Shown here in pieces: positions 10,620 through 21,752 of a DNA stretch of 64,000 bases. How positions within the stretch are numbered: the first letter of the stretch is position 1; the number at the start of each line of letters is the position of its first letter. Both the position numbers and the translations under genes were made by a program. Where the stretch lies: positions 12,622,001-12,686,000 of the forward strand of contig CM076142.1 of NCBI GenBank assembly GCA_038025085.1, read 5' to 3'. The notes below the pieces were generated by a model, which saw only the letters and a list, made by a program, of their open reading frames with translations, did not search any database and was not told the DNA's origin. The DNA comes from Tetragonia tetragonoides. Its lineage: Eukaryota; Streptophyta; Magnoliopsida; Caryophyllales; Aizoaceae.

Positions 10620-12059
10620 GTTTTATATGTTTATTTTGGCTATGTTTGGCAAAATTAATTGTAGCTGTAATCTGTGAAATAATCTTAAAAAAGGAAAAAA
10701 AAAAAAAAAAAAAAAAACTAGCAAAAAATAGTTGAGAATAAAGTTGCTACAAAAAGTGAATAAACTAGTTTGATTCTTTTGGCTTCTATGACACAACAGA
10801 TGAATATAACCATAGATGGCTTCTCTATGGCAAGAGCGCAGTTGAGTTGGAGTAACTAGTAAAGTTTCCTATTTCTGTGAGAAATTAGTATTCGGAAGGT
10901 GGTAGATTTCTTAGTTGTAATCGGGGTAGGAGTATTTGATTGAATGCCTAAAAATATATTTTCTGATCTCCGTCTCATGAAAATGTTCACATTAGTTTTT
11001 TCCAATGTTAAACTTTACAAACTTTGACCATAAATATGTCGAAAAATATAAAAATTTATAAGGTAAAAATACTTTTAAGAAATCATAATTTTATAATTTA
11101 TATATTCATCTAATTGTAATTATTTGCGCTTAAAGTAATATCTTCGAGAACATGAAAAAATTAGTGTATGTGAACATTTTTATGGGACGGAGAAAGTAGG
11201 TAATAATAGATTGGCTTGGCTTGGCCCCAAAAAGAGTTCCTTGTTGCACTTTATTTAAGCTAGGTGGGTTAGGATGACGTAGAAATTAAAACATACGGAG
11301 AATTTTTAGTTTTGACCGAAAAAGCAAGCTAGGTTGATGACACACGAAGGAGATGGTATTGTGACTTTTCCATGCGTAAAATTAGTTGAAGGGTTGTGAG
11401 CTAGGTCACCAAAGACAATGAGCGTCGGAGGTGCTTACTAATTAGAGGAGATTGAAATGTTATTGTTTAAATGTCTATTTTATTGTAACTCTTTTTTATG
11501 ATGATCGTAAACTAGCTAATAGTGAAGTATTGTCGTATGTGCGTGATTTTTTCCCAAATTGAAGAATACTTTTTGACTTTAAATATTTTGTGGGATTATG
11601 CTGTTTATGAGATGTATGTTGTTTATTATGCTTCCGTCGTACTCAAATCCTGAACAAGTAGTATCGTAGCGGGCGAAGGCATATTTCAAAAGATGACAAA
11701 GCTAATACATAGTATTCATTTTTATTATGTAGATATAACATACTCCATTATTATTATGTTTATAATTTTAACTTATGTGATACCAACTTATAAAAAATAG
11801 GGTTATTAATTAGTGATGTATGAATCATTTAATATATGAGTACTGATTCTTATATTAAAAAATTAACCCTCATCTCACTAAAAATTACAATAAAATTGTT
11901 TTGAACAAGTTTTTTGTGTTGTCAAAAATCTAAACAATATTCAGTGGACCAAACACGAATAAATTAAAAATATTGAAACAACTGAAATTTTAATTAGACA
12001 AAAACTGGAAGAAAATGGAACAAGCTGGATTGCAGTACAACCCAAATCAAAAGTGTTTA
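10620..12059. other. Spacer between copies 2 and 3
   Basis: No gene recognised. It contains a Stowaway-like MITE (listed separately) and an A-rich tract near 10696-10720. The remainder is AT-rich sequence without visible structure. Confidence 0.5.
10968..11196. mobile_element. Stowaway-like MITE
   Basis: Imperfect inverted ends CTCCGTCTCATGAAAATGTT and AACATTTTTATGGGACGGAG, with TA after the right end. Its interior (CCATAAATATGTCGAAAAAT) recurs at about 9141. Confidence 0.6.
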
Positions 12060-12330
12060 CCCTTTCTATATGTGGATCCTTTTTACTCTCGGCCGAATAA
12101 ATTTCGAGGAGGATCTTTTAATTGGTCCAAACTGTTTTACAAGACATTTGTTTGTTTGTTTCCTTTCGCGCTTTCTCTTTAGTCCTTCGAATAATCCTTG
12201 TATTATCTGCTTGATAAAAAGGAAAAGAAGAATAACATTTCAGAAAATATATGCGTCCCTCGCTTTTGTAGAGGCCTTTTTCTCTATTCTGAGGTTCTTA
12301 CTTCTTTACTGGTTACATTCTCACCCTCAA
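12060..12330 (+). repeat. Upstream repeat block, copy 3 version
   Basis: Phrases such as CGAATAAATTT, then GGA(A/T)CTTT, then a pyrimidine-rich stretch, then TTTTGTAGAGGCCTTTTTCT recur at 23756-24040 (upstream of copy 4) and at 40104-40280 (upstream of copy 5). The order and position relative to each gene are the same, so the block marks the ancestral duplication unit. Confidence 0.6.
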
Positions 12331-12531
12331 AAAAAAAATTGTGTAAGGTTGTTGTTATTACCAAAATATGGTCGGCGTCAATTGTTCGATACTCTTATTT
12401 TTTAAGTAAGGTTCAAGATTTGAATTTTGTGAATGGTGAAATTACTTACTGAAAAAACATTAACTTACTGCTTTGTTGGCCGACCTTGTGCGAACTCGTC
12501 TGTATTAGTCTTGGCCCAAATAAAAGGCTTA

Positions 12532-12683
12532 GCCCTATTCTCTTAAACCGAAAAATGATGCGGGACGGTAAAAAACAGAATAATGAAACGCAACAGTGCG
12601 GTAATTGAAATAAAATGTGAGAAAAAATGAAGTACAGAATGCAGAACGAAAAGCAACATGGAGACAATGAAAAAAATAGAGCC
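12532..12683. mobile_element. Tourist-like MITE of the ACGGAATG-rich family
   Basis: Ends GCCCTATTCTC and AATAGAGCC with flanking TTA (12529-12531, 12684-12686). The interior is rich in GGAACG/GGACGG-type repeats. Confidence 0.6.
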
Positions 12684-12710
12684 TTATTAGTTAAACCACA
12701 AAATTGTGTA

Positions 12711-12912
12711 GCCCTGTTCTCGTCAACGGAATGACGCGGGACGGTGAGCAACGGAACGAAATTACGACGCGGTGTGGAATAGAACAGAAATTGCAGCGCG
12801 GGACGAAATGGAATAATAAATATAACTTGTGTGGTACAGAACCGAACGGAAATTGCAGTGCGATGCAGAATGGAACAAAATGTACCATAGAAACGACGAA
12901 AAGAACAGGGCC
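12711..12912. mobile_element. Tourist-like MITE of the ACGGAATG-rich family
   Basis: Ends GCCCTGTTCTCGTC and AAAAGAACAGGGC are inverted repeats. The interior is rich in GGAACGGA/GGAATG units. The flanking triplets are GTA and TAA, so the target duplication is imperfect. Confidence 0.6.
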
Positions 12913-12971
12913 TAAGGTTGATGCAGATTTTTTACTTTAATGTAAGAGTAACTTTGTGTTTTTGTTTCTTA

Positions 12972-13173
12972 GGCTCTGTTCTCGTCAACGGAATGATGGG
13001 GGACAATGAGCAACAGAGAAGAACGGCGCGGAATGGAACGGCGCAACGCAGATATTAGAAGAAAATGTGAGACACAATGAAGTATAGAATGTGGAACGGA
13101 ACGGCGCGGAACCGAACGTATTGAAACAAAACGGAACGGAATGAAGCATGGAAACGACGAAAAGAACAGGGGC
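12972..13173. mobile_element. Tourist-like MITE of the ACGGAATG-rich family
   Basis: Ends GGCTCTGTTCTCGTC and GACGAAAAGAACAGGGGC, flanked by TTA on both sides (12969-12971, 13174-13176). A further degenerate member follows at about 13240-13415. Confidence 0.68.
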
Positions 13174-13750
13174 TTAGTTGAAGCAAGGAATATGTTGCTA
13201 TCTTGAAGGTCTTGGTTAAAAATAAATAAAAAAGACTAACATCCTATCTTTTCGTTGTCTGCATGCTGCATTTTTTTCTGCATTCTCTACTTCATTTTGT
13301 CTCAAATTTTGCTGCATTATTCGCGTTACGCTATTCTATTCTGTTCTATGCTGTTTTGTTTCCTTCTCGTTACTCACTTTTACAGACCATTCCGTTTGAA
13401 GAAATATACAACCTAAGTTCAATAATATTGGTACGGGAGTTAAAATAATAACTCACCATTACGGATCATTCCATTGAAGAAAAACAAAACCTAAGTTCAA
13501 TATTGATACGGGAGTTGAAATACAGAAAAAGATATGTATGTTGAACTAGTAGTAACTAGTAACTACCTACAAACAAGAATACAAGATAAAGAAAAAAAGA
13601 ATACAATACCCTTCTGCCTCACATCGCTATTTCACTAATGAGTATCAGATACTCATCATCCGCCAAGCCGGCCGGCCAGGACCGCGAATAATTTTATTTT
13701 AATACGGAGTAATAAGTTGGCTCGAATATGGAAATAAAAACTAAAATGCC

Positions 13751-13758
13751 TATAAATA
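13751..13758 (+). promoter_or_regulatory. TATA box of lectin copy 3
   Basis: TATAAATA in the same GCCTATAAATAGGAGGGG context as copy 1, 128 bp before the ATG. Confidence 0.7.
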
Positions 13759-13822
13759 GGAGGGGATGAAGTAAATTAAAAGACATCATCAGAGGGAAAA
13801 AAAACATATATAGAGAAACAAT

Positions 13823-13824
<2 letters not shown>

Positions 13825-13878
<54 letters not shown>
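13825..13878 (+). repeat. (AG)27 microsatellite in the 5' leader of copy 3
   Basis: Uninterrupted AG tract that ends directly at the start codon of the intact gene. It is the longest such tract in the family. A tract this close to the ATG could affect expression and is expected to vary in length. Confidence 0.9.
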
Positions 13879-13883
<5 letters not shown>

Positions 13884-14273
13884 GTCAGTGTTGCCTTCAG
13901 TGTTTGCATTGCAGATCCAAGTACAGAGAGAAGGGAAGAACAAGTACTTGGGCTGTGTCACCGACGGGAACCCTAAAGGCCAGCTCGAGTACTCTTTCCC
14001 AGTACTTGACCCAGCTGCTAAGTTCGCGGTAGAGCCAGCCGCTTGTGGCGGGGGCCTTGTGCACATAAGAAGTTGTAAAAACAACAAATACTGGGTTAGG
14101 TACGTATTAACAATAATGCATGCTTCCATTTTACTAGTAATAATACTTATTAATATGAAGCCAACTCATATAAAATTAGGGTCATTTATTATGAGTTATC
14201 ATTCTTATTACACTAAAAAATAATCATGTTTTAACAAAAGTTACAATAAGCCCATTTTAGACAAGTTTTTGTA

Positions 14274-14340
<67 letters not shown>

Positions 14341-16837
14341 TATTTTATTTTATTTTATTTTATTTTATTATTATTATTATTTTTAATATTATGATTATTA
14401 TATATTTATATTATTTGCCACAAAAGAGCAAATGTATGGTGGCAAATATGAAAATTGCCACAATAATCTTTGTTGCACTTCTTGTGGCAACCTTGTGGCA
14501 AATTTTTATTTCTCCACAAAAGGGTTTTGTGGCAATTTTTGGCTCTATTGTGACTAAAAAAATGCCACTGATTCCAAATTTTCTTGTAGTGTAGCTAGGA
14601 GCCAGTAAAACATAAGACATGAGGAAATTGATAATCGAACTCATAACCTTATCTTACAAAATCATTTGAAAGTAAGTTTGAAAACATTACTATACCACGC
14701 ACCCCTCTTGTTGGCTAAAAACAAAAAAAATGACACTTCTTTTATGAACTCATCTCCTACTTTATTTTATACTCCATCACCTAATTATATGAGACTTATA
14801 AGATGCATTATTCTATTGGAATAATAGATCAATATGTACAAAGACTGACTCTCCTTTTCCTTTCTCACTTATCTCCTTATTAGCGTATATCATTTCTTGT
14901 TTCCACTCCTCGCATACTCCTTGACTAATGCAACATGTCACAGCAACTCCATCAAGACCTCGCGTAAAGTATAATAATAATTAAACTATGATAGTATTGG
15001 TGATTTGGTGTCTCAGTATATTTTTGTTTGCGTTAATACAGCATAGAACAAATGAAACCCCAAATATATTTTCACAATTTAATTTAAGTACAGTACATGA
15101 AAATTAAAGAAAATTATGAACCCTACCCCAAAATGTTACTGCCTATCATCCATGAATAAAACACCGAAAATGTCTTTCTGGCACAATTATGTATGGCTAT
15201 ATATATCAGAAATAGGTATGTATTACGAGTATTAGAGTTTATTGCCAAATCTTACTACATCCGTTTCTGAAAAATGATAACATTTACTTTTGCACGATTT
15301 CCAATACACTTGACCATAAATATTTATATTTATATGAATACATATAATATAAAAAATAGATTTTCCGACAGTACTAATTAAAACGAATCCAATGATAGTA
15401 TTTTTACATTGTAAATCCTTATACGGTTAAAGTTTGACATTCAAAAAATAAATGTTACCATTTTTCAGAAACAGAAGTAGTATATTTCTATTTTTCTTAT
15501 TTCAAATGAAAGCTATAATATGCAAGGAGTTGCACGTACGCTACCGCTAATAATCATCAAACTTTATATATTGATAGATTTTGTACTATAGCTAGCCTTT
15601 ACTGGTACTGTATTGTACTCCATATATCAGGTCATCGCGGGATGAACTCCGGATAACTGCAACAGCGACTAAACCTGAAGAAGATGTATCATTGTGGAAT
15701 TGCACATTGTTCAGGCCCTTCAATTCTCAGGCTTATTGGGGCGTGACGTTTGAGCATCGCCAGCTAGGAAGGACGGTCAAGTTGTGGGACTCGGCTTCAA
15801 AACTCTGCTTATGCCTGGATGGCCAACCAGGAGCCATTGGGGTAGCCTACAACAGAGCGGTGGATTACGACTCTTTGGTGATTTTGCCCAAACGAGTGGC
15901 ATTTTTGGGTGACAATGAGAGATATCTCCAAGCTCATACTCAAGATAACGATAGGCATTATCTTCAATTCGGGAGTACAGATCTTGGGTCCGTATGGGTT
16001 GGGGAAGAGGTGTATCCCAACGATGACGGTCTTTATCGTTTCAAGAATATTTACTACGGCAAGTTTTGGGCGCTTAGCCCCAACTGGATTTGGGCTGACT
16101 CCAATGATACCAGAGCTGACAACCCTAAGACATTGTTTCAGGCAGTTAAGGTTGATGAAGACAACAATGTTATTGCTCTTCGTAGCTGGGCCAACAACAA
16201 TTTCTGCAAACGACTTACCACTGAAGGGAAGGAAAGTTGCTTGAACGCTGCTGTTGCCAATATCACAACAGAAGCTCGACTGAAGATAGTTGAGCCCGTC
16301 CTTAAAAGGACTATCAAAGTGTATCAATATCGCTTTGATGATGTTAAGATCTCTGGGCGAACCCCCATAATAATGGCTACACAAAGTGCCAAGAACCCAT
16401 TCAACACCTCCAACAAAATGACACTTCAGTTTTCACACGCTCATACTATTAGCAGATCCTGGAGTAACAGTATCTCCTTGAAGTTGGGTGTGAAAGTTGC
16501 TCTCTCTGCCCAAGTTCCGTTTGTTGTAAATGAAAAATTTGAACTTTCAGCTGAGATCAGCAACACATATCAGTGGGGAAAGGTTGAGACGGAGACCAAC
16601 ACGGTGCAAGCTAGCTACTCCGTGGACGTGCCTCCAAGGTCTATGGTTACAGTCAACATGGTTGCCACTAAAGCCACCTACAATATTCCCTACTCTTACA
16701 CTCAAATCGACGAACTCACTAATGGTCAGCGTATTACCATGAACTTGGGGGACGGTGTTTACACCGGCGTCGAAGCCATCAGGGTTGATTTTGATCCCAG
16801 CGAGCCAGCGCCCCTGCCTCCCCATCAATGGAAGTAA
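13879..16837 (+). CDS. Amaranthin-like agglutinin with aerolysin-type domain, copy 3 (intact)
   Basis: Two exons, 13879-14099 and 15631-16837 (donor GT at 14100, acceptor AG at 15629-15630, phase 2), give a 475-residue protein. Residues about 5-155 form a first agglutinin module (KYLGC, LDPAAKFAVEP, GLVHIRSC, NNKYW). Residues about 160-298 form a second (LPKRVAFLGDN, DDGLYRFKN, NWIWADSND, NFCKRLTTEG, ending IVEPVL). Residues about 300-455 match an aerolysin/ETX-MTX2 pore-forming fold: a Ser/Thr-rich alternating stretch near 340-365, then SWSNSISLKLGVK and SYSVDVPPRSMVTVNMVATKA. No signal peptide or membrane segment is visible, so a cytosolic or nuclear start is likely. Amaranthin-type modules bind GalNAc-containing glycans. 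Pore formation is inferred from the fold. A defence role is plausible but unproven. The TATA box and poly(A) signal are in place. Confidence 0.9.
14213..14593. mobile_element. CACTA-like terminal fragment or mini-element in intron of copy 3
   Basis: The right end (ATTTTCTTGTAGTG) is the complement of the CACTACAAGAAAAT terminus typical of CACTA transposons, and TTGTGGCAA subterminal repeats precede it. The left end CACTAAAAAATAATC is a poor match and the flanking triplets differ, so the left boundary is uncertain. Confidence 0.45.
14274..14385. repeat. (ATT)n / (TTTTA)n microsatellite
   Basis: About 70 bp of ATT repeats, then TTTTA repeats, then ATT again, within the intron of copy 3. Confidence 0.9.
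15255..15480. mobile_element. Stowaway-like MITE in intron of copy 3
   Basis: Inverted ends CTACATCCGTTTCTG and CAGAAACAGAAGTAG, with TA duplicated at 15253-15254 and 15481-15482. Confidence 0.65.
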
Positions 16838-17145
16838 CTGCTACTGCCTACTATGAGAGAATAATACTACTACCTACTATGTACTACTACTACTACTACT
16901 GTCTTGTTCTTCTTCTTTTTTCTTTTTTTTTAAAAAAAAGCTGCCCACAGTAAGTGTGTTACTACTACTTACTATGTAGTGTAACTTTATGCATGGTGTG
17001 TATGAGGCATGGCCTTGTTAGGTGCTTTTTAATTGTGCCCAGTCCCGTATGTTGTCTATGATCCGTATGTACCTGTAAGGACACAGGTTTTACCTTACCT
17101 ATGCCCTCCAGAGATGATGTTTAAGTGTACTTGTAACATAGATTC

Positions 17146-17151
17146 AATAAA
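17146..17151 (+). terminator. Polyadenylation signal of copy 3
   Basis: AATAAA about 310 bp past the stop, after the conserved family phrase CCTGTAAGGACACAGG. Confidence 0.6.
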
Positions 17152-17859
17152 TTAAATGATAGTTATCGGTTCTTTATGTTTCTCATATAACACTTGTTGA
17201 AACTTATAGAAGCTTTTGTGTTATTCCTTTTGTGCTAATAATGGACATTATTTCCTAACAATGAAGTTCAAGAATAAACACTCATTTTTGTATTATTGAT
17301 AATAATTTTACAATAATGCTTCAAACACAATTATATTGCTCACCACACTACTACTCCTGCAAAGCAGTCTACAGGAATGAACTTAACTACCCACTCACGA
17401 ATGCATACAATACCCACTTATTTTAATTTTTCAAAAAAAAAAAAAAAAGGAAAACAAGAGGATGAGAAATTGAGAAGTTCAAGTTTCATATAAGTTGTTT
17501 AAATTTCATTGTTTGGTTCATCAACTTTATTGGAAGTGAAACTTTTCTATGTAACTTACTTCCCATGAGAAATGAGAAGTTGTTTACTTAAAGGGGCTAG
17601 GTAAGTCCAACTTCGACTAGGTAACTTCTACTTCCCATGCTTCTCCCACCCAAGTTACACATTTACCCATAAAAAGCGCATATATATATATTGAGGACTA
17701 GGATAAGAATGTTATTTTGCAATTCTTCCAAGGAAGTCCTGGTGTTAACTAATGTTGAGGACTGAACTCTTAGGTAATTTGGCGTTTAAGGACTAAAGTT
17801 TTTCTCTTTGGTTTTTAAGGACTCTGCAACAGAAACCGTAACAGAGAAATAAACGTTGG
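17152..17859. other. Spacer downstream of copy 3
   Basis: No gene was seen. An A-rich run lies near 17433-17448, and around 17470-17640 there are repeated AACTTC/GAAGTT phrases without a clear element boundary. Confidence 0.5.
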
Positions 17860-17867
17860 CTATTTTG

Positions 17868-18805
17868 CAGGGCCGTCCCTGTGATTTCAGAGGCCCTGTG
17901 CTAAACTGAAAAGTAGGCCCTAATTTATTTATTTTCTTTTCATGATTTCGGATTAAAATTTTATTAGCAACTTGAAAATTACTGTAAAAAGAAAGTGACA
18001 TCTATGTCACACTTTTAACTCATAGCTACAAGCCATCATCGATTTCTCGTAAGCCCTTCAAATCAGAAAGTTAAATATATATCAACCTAAATCTCCATAA
18101 AATAAAACTAAAATTGCAAAATAGCTATAGTGATACACTACGATAACAGATTAAACTATTAAGAAAACTTTACCCAAGACAAACAAAAAAAAGTAAAAAA
18201 CTTCAAGACTTAATTGAAAAATTATCAAAAAGGACAAAAAAAATTAAAATTGAGAGAGACAAGGGACTTATATGATGAACTGTAAATTAATGAAATCATG
18301 AAAGAAACATAGAATTAAACTCTTACCAACGACCTTCAGAACTTTGGGGTGAGAGATGGAAAAATGGAGAAAATATTTTGAGAAGCTAGTGTCTTATTTC
18401 TACTTACCCAATTCATAGATGAAGAGAAGGTGAAGCAAAATAAATGAATCAATTGTGTTGCCAACTTGCCATCATCAATGAAAATGAATTAATTTGTGGG
18501 AGGTGAATCAGCATCAATATTTGAGGAGCAAGGGCCTCAAAACGCCAAACAATTAAGGAAAGAGCAAAAAAATGAGGAGAGAGACTGATGAAGATTAACG
18601 CCATTACGTTTTTGAAACTGAATCAATTAATGCAGCTATAACTCCACCAATCTACGCTGCAAATCTTCAATCGAAGGAAATTTAGCGAAAAAAATCAAAG
18701 GAATTTTGGGTAGATAACCAGGCCTACTAAAATTTTAAAATGGGCCCTCTAATTTTGGAGGCTCTGTACGGTCGCCCACCCTGCACATGCACAAGGACGG
18801 GCCTG
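17868..18805. mobile_element. Non-autonomous hAT element, 938 bp
   Basis: Termini CAGGGCCGTCCCTG and the complement CAGGCCCGTCCTTG, with the exact 8-bp duplication CTATTTTG at 17860-17867 and 18806-18813. No transposase domain could be found. Confidence 0.88.
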
Positions 18806-18926
18806 CTATTTTGTTGATGTGGCACTAAAACAATAAACTCTGTTCCACGTGCTGTGTATTTATTTTACCTAAGGCCCCAAAATACCCTTCTCTAGTTGCT
18901 CTTTCCCTGCGTCACACAACACAAAA

Positions 18927-21116
18927 TCATATAAATATATATATAAAAGTGAGTTTATTTCGTGTGGCCACGACACATGGAACGCCACGCAGGGGCCTTA
19001 ATTGTGTGAGGACGACATGTGTGATACCACGCAAGCAGCTCTTTCATATAGTGATGACACGGAAGCACATTCACGCCACGTAATATAACACATCATCTGT
19101 CATTAATGTCTAATCATTGTTTCATTTAATTATATATTTATTATCATATTCTCAAATTTAAAAATAAAATAACTTTAGTTACGTAATGCAAAAAAAAAAA
19201 TTGAATCTTACTCCGATGGATTGGATTTGAAAAGTACTTCAAAATGAAATATATATGTCCTATAAAAGTTTTTTTTTTCCGTGCGGTCACATAAGAGAGA
19301 ATGTTCATGTGACCATGACACATATGCACAATTTTGTCACATAGCCTAACAAATCGTCATTGAGCTGTCTTAGAGTCATTATTACTTCACATTATCATAT
19401 ATTTATTAGTATATTATTTCAAACTACATAAAGTTCAGTCAATTTCGTGTGGGCACACCATGTAGGCCGCTACCTTGGAGACCCAATTTCGTGTGGTGAT
19501 GATACTTAAGCGCCACGTAAGCGGCCACATAAGCAAGTCGTACAAGTGTAACTAATAAATGTGTCTTTATTCATGACATTCATATAGTAATTAGATATAA
19601 CATCTATATTTATTAGCCTATTTATTTCAAATTAGAAGATAAAATAACTTTGGTTACGCAATTGTAAAAAATTGAAGTTTTACGTCATTGCATTGGTCAT
19701 GAAAAATACTTCAAAATGAGATATATATGTCCTATATATAAGCTTATAAAGTTTAACATCTTTTAGGGAAAGTTTTATAGAGGCGAAGGATAAAATACGT
19801 ATAATAACCATATTTGTAATACATTAATTGAGTTCCACACTAAAATTGGGTCCTAACTCAAGTGATGATATAAAAGTGAGTCGATTTCATATGGGCACGG
19901 CACGTGGGATGCTACATAAGCACTCAAATCTGGGTAGGCATGACACGTGGGACGCTACGTAAAGGCTCAAAGTCGTGTGACGATGACACCTAAGTCGCCA
20001 TAAAAGCAAAGTTTGCCACATAACATAACAACTTATCATCATCCAAGTGTCACCCATTAATATCTCATTATTAGTTGGCTTTATTACATATTTATTAGCA
20101 TTTTTTTATATCACAAAATAAAATAATTTTAGTTAACTAAGTTAAAAATTATAAATCCGACTTCAATGGATTGGATTTACAAAAAGTTTAATATGAGATT
20201 TATATCCTATACAAATTGGGTCCTTTGGGTGCGGTTATAACATGTAAACGCCATAGAAGAGGGAATGTTCGTGTGAAAAGATCATCCACATAACTTAACA
20301 AATATCACCAAGTCCCACATGATCATCCAAGTTCAATTCACGTGGGCACGACACGCGTAGGACGCCACATAGAGGCCCACATTCGTGTGACGATGACACC
20401 TAAGTCGCAATATAAGCAAAACTTGCCACATAACCTAACAACTCATTATCCAAGTGTCACCCAAAAATGTGTTATCATAAGTTGGATTTACTATAATTTA
20501 TATATTAGCATATTTTTATATTAGAAAATAAAATAATTTAGTTACGTGAGTCAAAAATTTATAAATCTTAGTTCAATTGATTGGATTTGTAAAAAAAAAT
20601 AAATCAAAATGAGATACATATGTCTTATACAAGTTGTATCTTTTGCGTGCAGTGATAAAATGTAGACGCCATATAAAGCGAATGTTCGTGTTAAATGACA
20701 TGTTAGACGCTACATGTGAACAACTTTGCCACATATAGCTTAATAAATATCATCCAAGTCCCACATGATCATCATCACTTGACTTTATTTTTGATTTATT
20801 TTTATATTATTTCAAACTAAAAAAACATAATTTTAGTTACATAACTCTAAAAATTATAAATCTTACTTCATTAAATTGATTTTTCTTTTACGTTTTGGAA
20901 TTTTGAGGTAGGCCTCATGTTCATAAATTAATCTCTTTTACATTTATTCTATTTTAGATATAGATCGATTTAGAAAGATATTTCATAACAAAAAAAAAAA
21001 AAAAAAAAAAAACTAAAATAGTCAAATGTAAAACAGACATGAGATATCACTTAGAAAATTATCTTCATTTTCGAGAGATATTAACGAGTTCGTGCGAAGC
21101 ACGGAGTTAAAACTAG
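18927..21116 (+). mobile_element. Helitron-like element with ~450-bp internal tandem repeats
   Basis: It starts with TC after A (18927) and ends with a hairpin CGTGC-GAA-GCACG (21091-21103), then AGTTAAAACTAG and host T. No target duplication and A/T flanks fit Helitrons. The interior has about five diverged units, starting near 18943, 19430, 19870, 20328 and 20700. Each combines TTCGTGTGGGCACGACACGT and GGACGCCACGTAAG-like phrases with a conserved TTAGTTACGTAA / GATTGGATTT section. There is no Rep/helicase, so it is non-autonomous. The same repeats occur inverted in copy 2 (8570-9140) and at 23043-23330. Confidence 0.62.
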
Positions 21117-21432
21117 TTGTTTTTGTAAAAAAAGAAAAATAAATTTTTGCATAGTCCAGGAGCATTGCTTCACAAAATAAGTGGACCCCACTCTAAATTC
21201 AAATTAATAATTTTCTATTTTGTGAAAGATAGGAGCAGTGCTCCTGGAGTACACAATAATTTCTTTCAACCCAAAGTCATCAAACGCTCACTCTTTAACT
21301 GAACTTCATTTTCTCTCTCTCCATCTAAACCATCCTATTACTTCAAGTCCAATTTCCCTGAATTGTTTGAGTGCCCACTTCATATTTTCCGCTCTAATCT
21401 TCCTCAATGTCATATCAAATTGACCAAATTAC

Positions 21433-21731
21433 TGTAAGAAAACAAGAATTTGCTAATTCTTGTATTCACTCAATATATAAACAAAATAGGAGGAGAATAA
21501 CAAGAATATAGGAAGTATAACAATCTGCTAATGTTTCACACTTTCTTCCTTAAAAATCTGATTTACAACATCTCTTTTATAGACTCTCATATACTAAATT
21601 TACCAAAGGTATCTAATGAAACTCATTTATAACCTCCTAAGATGTTACAATTAATCTGCGATTAATTGTGAATTGCTAAACACTTATTTACTATTCTTAG
21701 CTTATTTAATTCAAGTTTGTTTTCTTTAACA
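21433..21731 (-). repeat. 3' LTR of copia fragment A, 299 bp
   Basis: On the minus strand it begins TGTTAAAGAAAAC next to the polypurine tract and ends TTTTCTTACA, the usual TG...CA ends. Confidence 0.7.
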
Positions 21732-21752
21732 CGCCCCCTCAAACTTGAATTT

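Noticed and set aside
15809..16384. 191-codon minus-strand frame opposite copy 3
   Set aside because: It is the antisense of the lectin exon, and similar antisense frames appear in the other copies because the coding strand is conserved. No own motifs.
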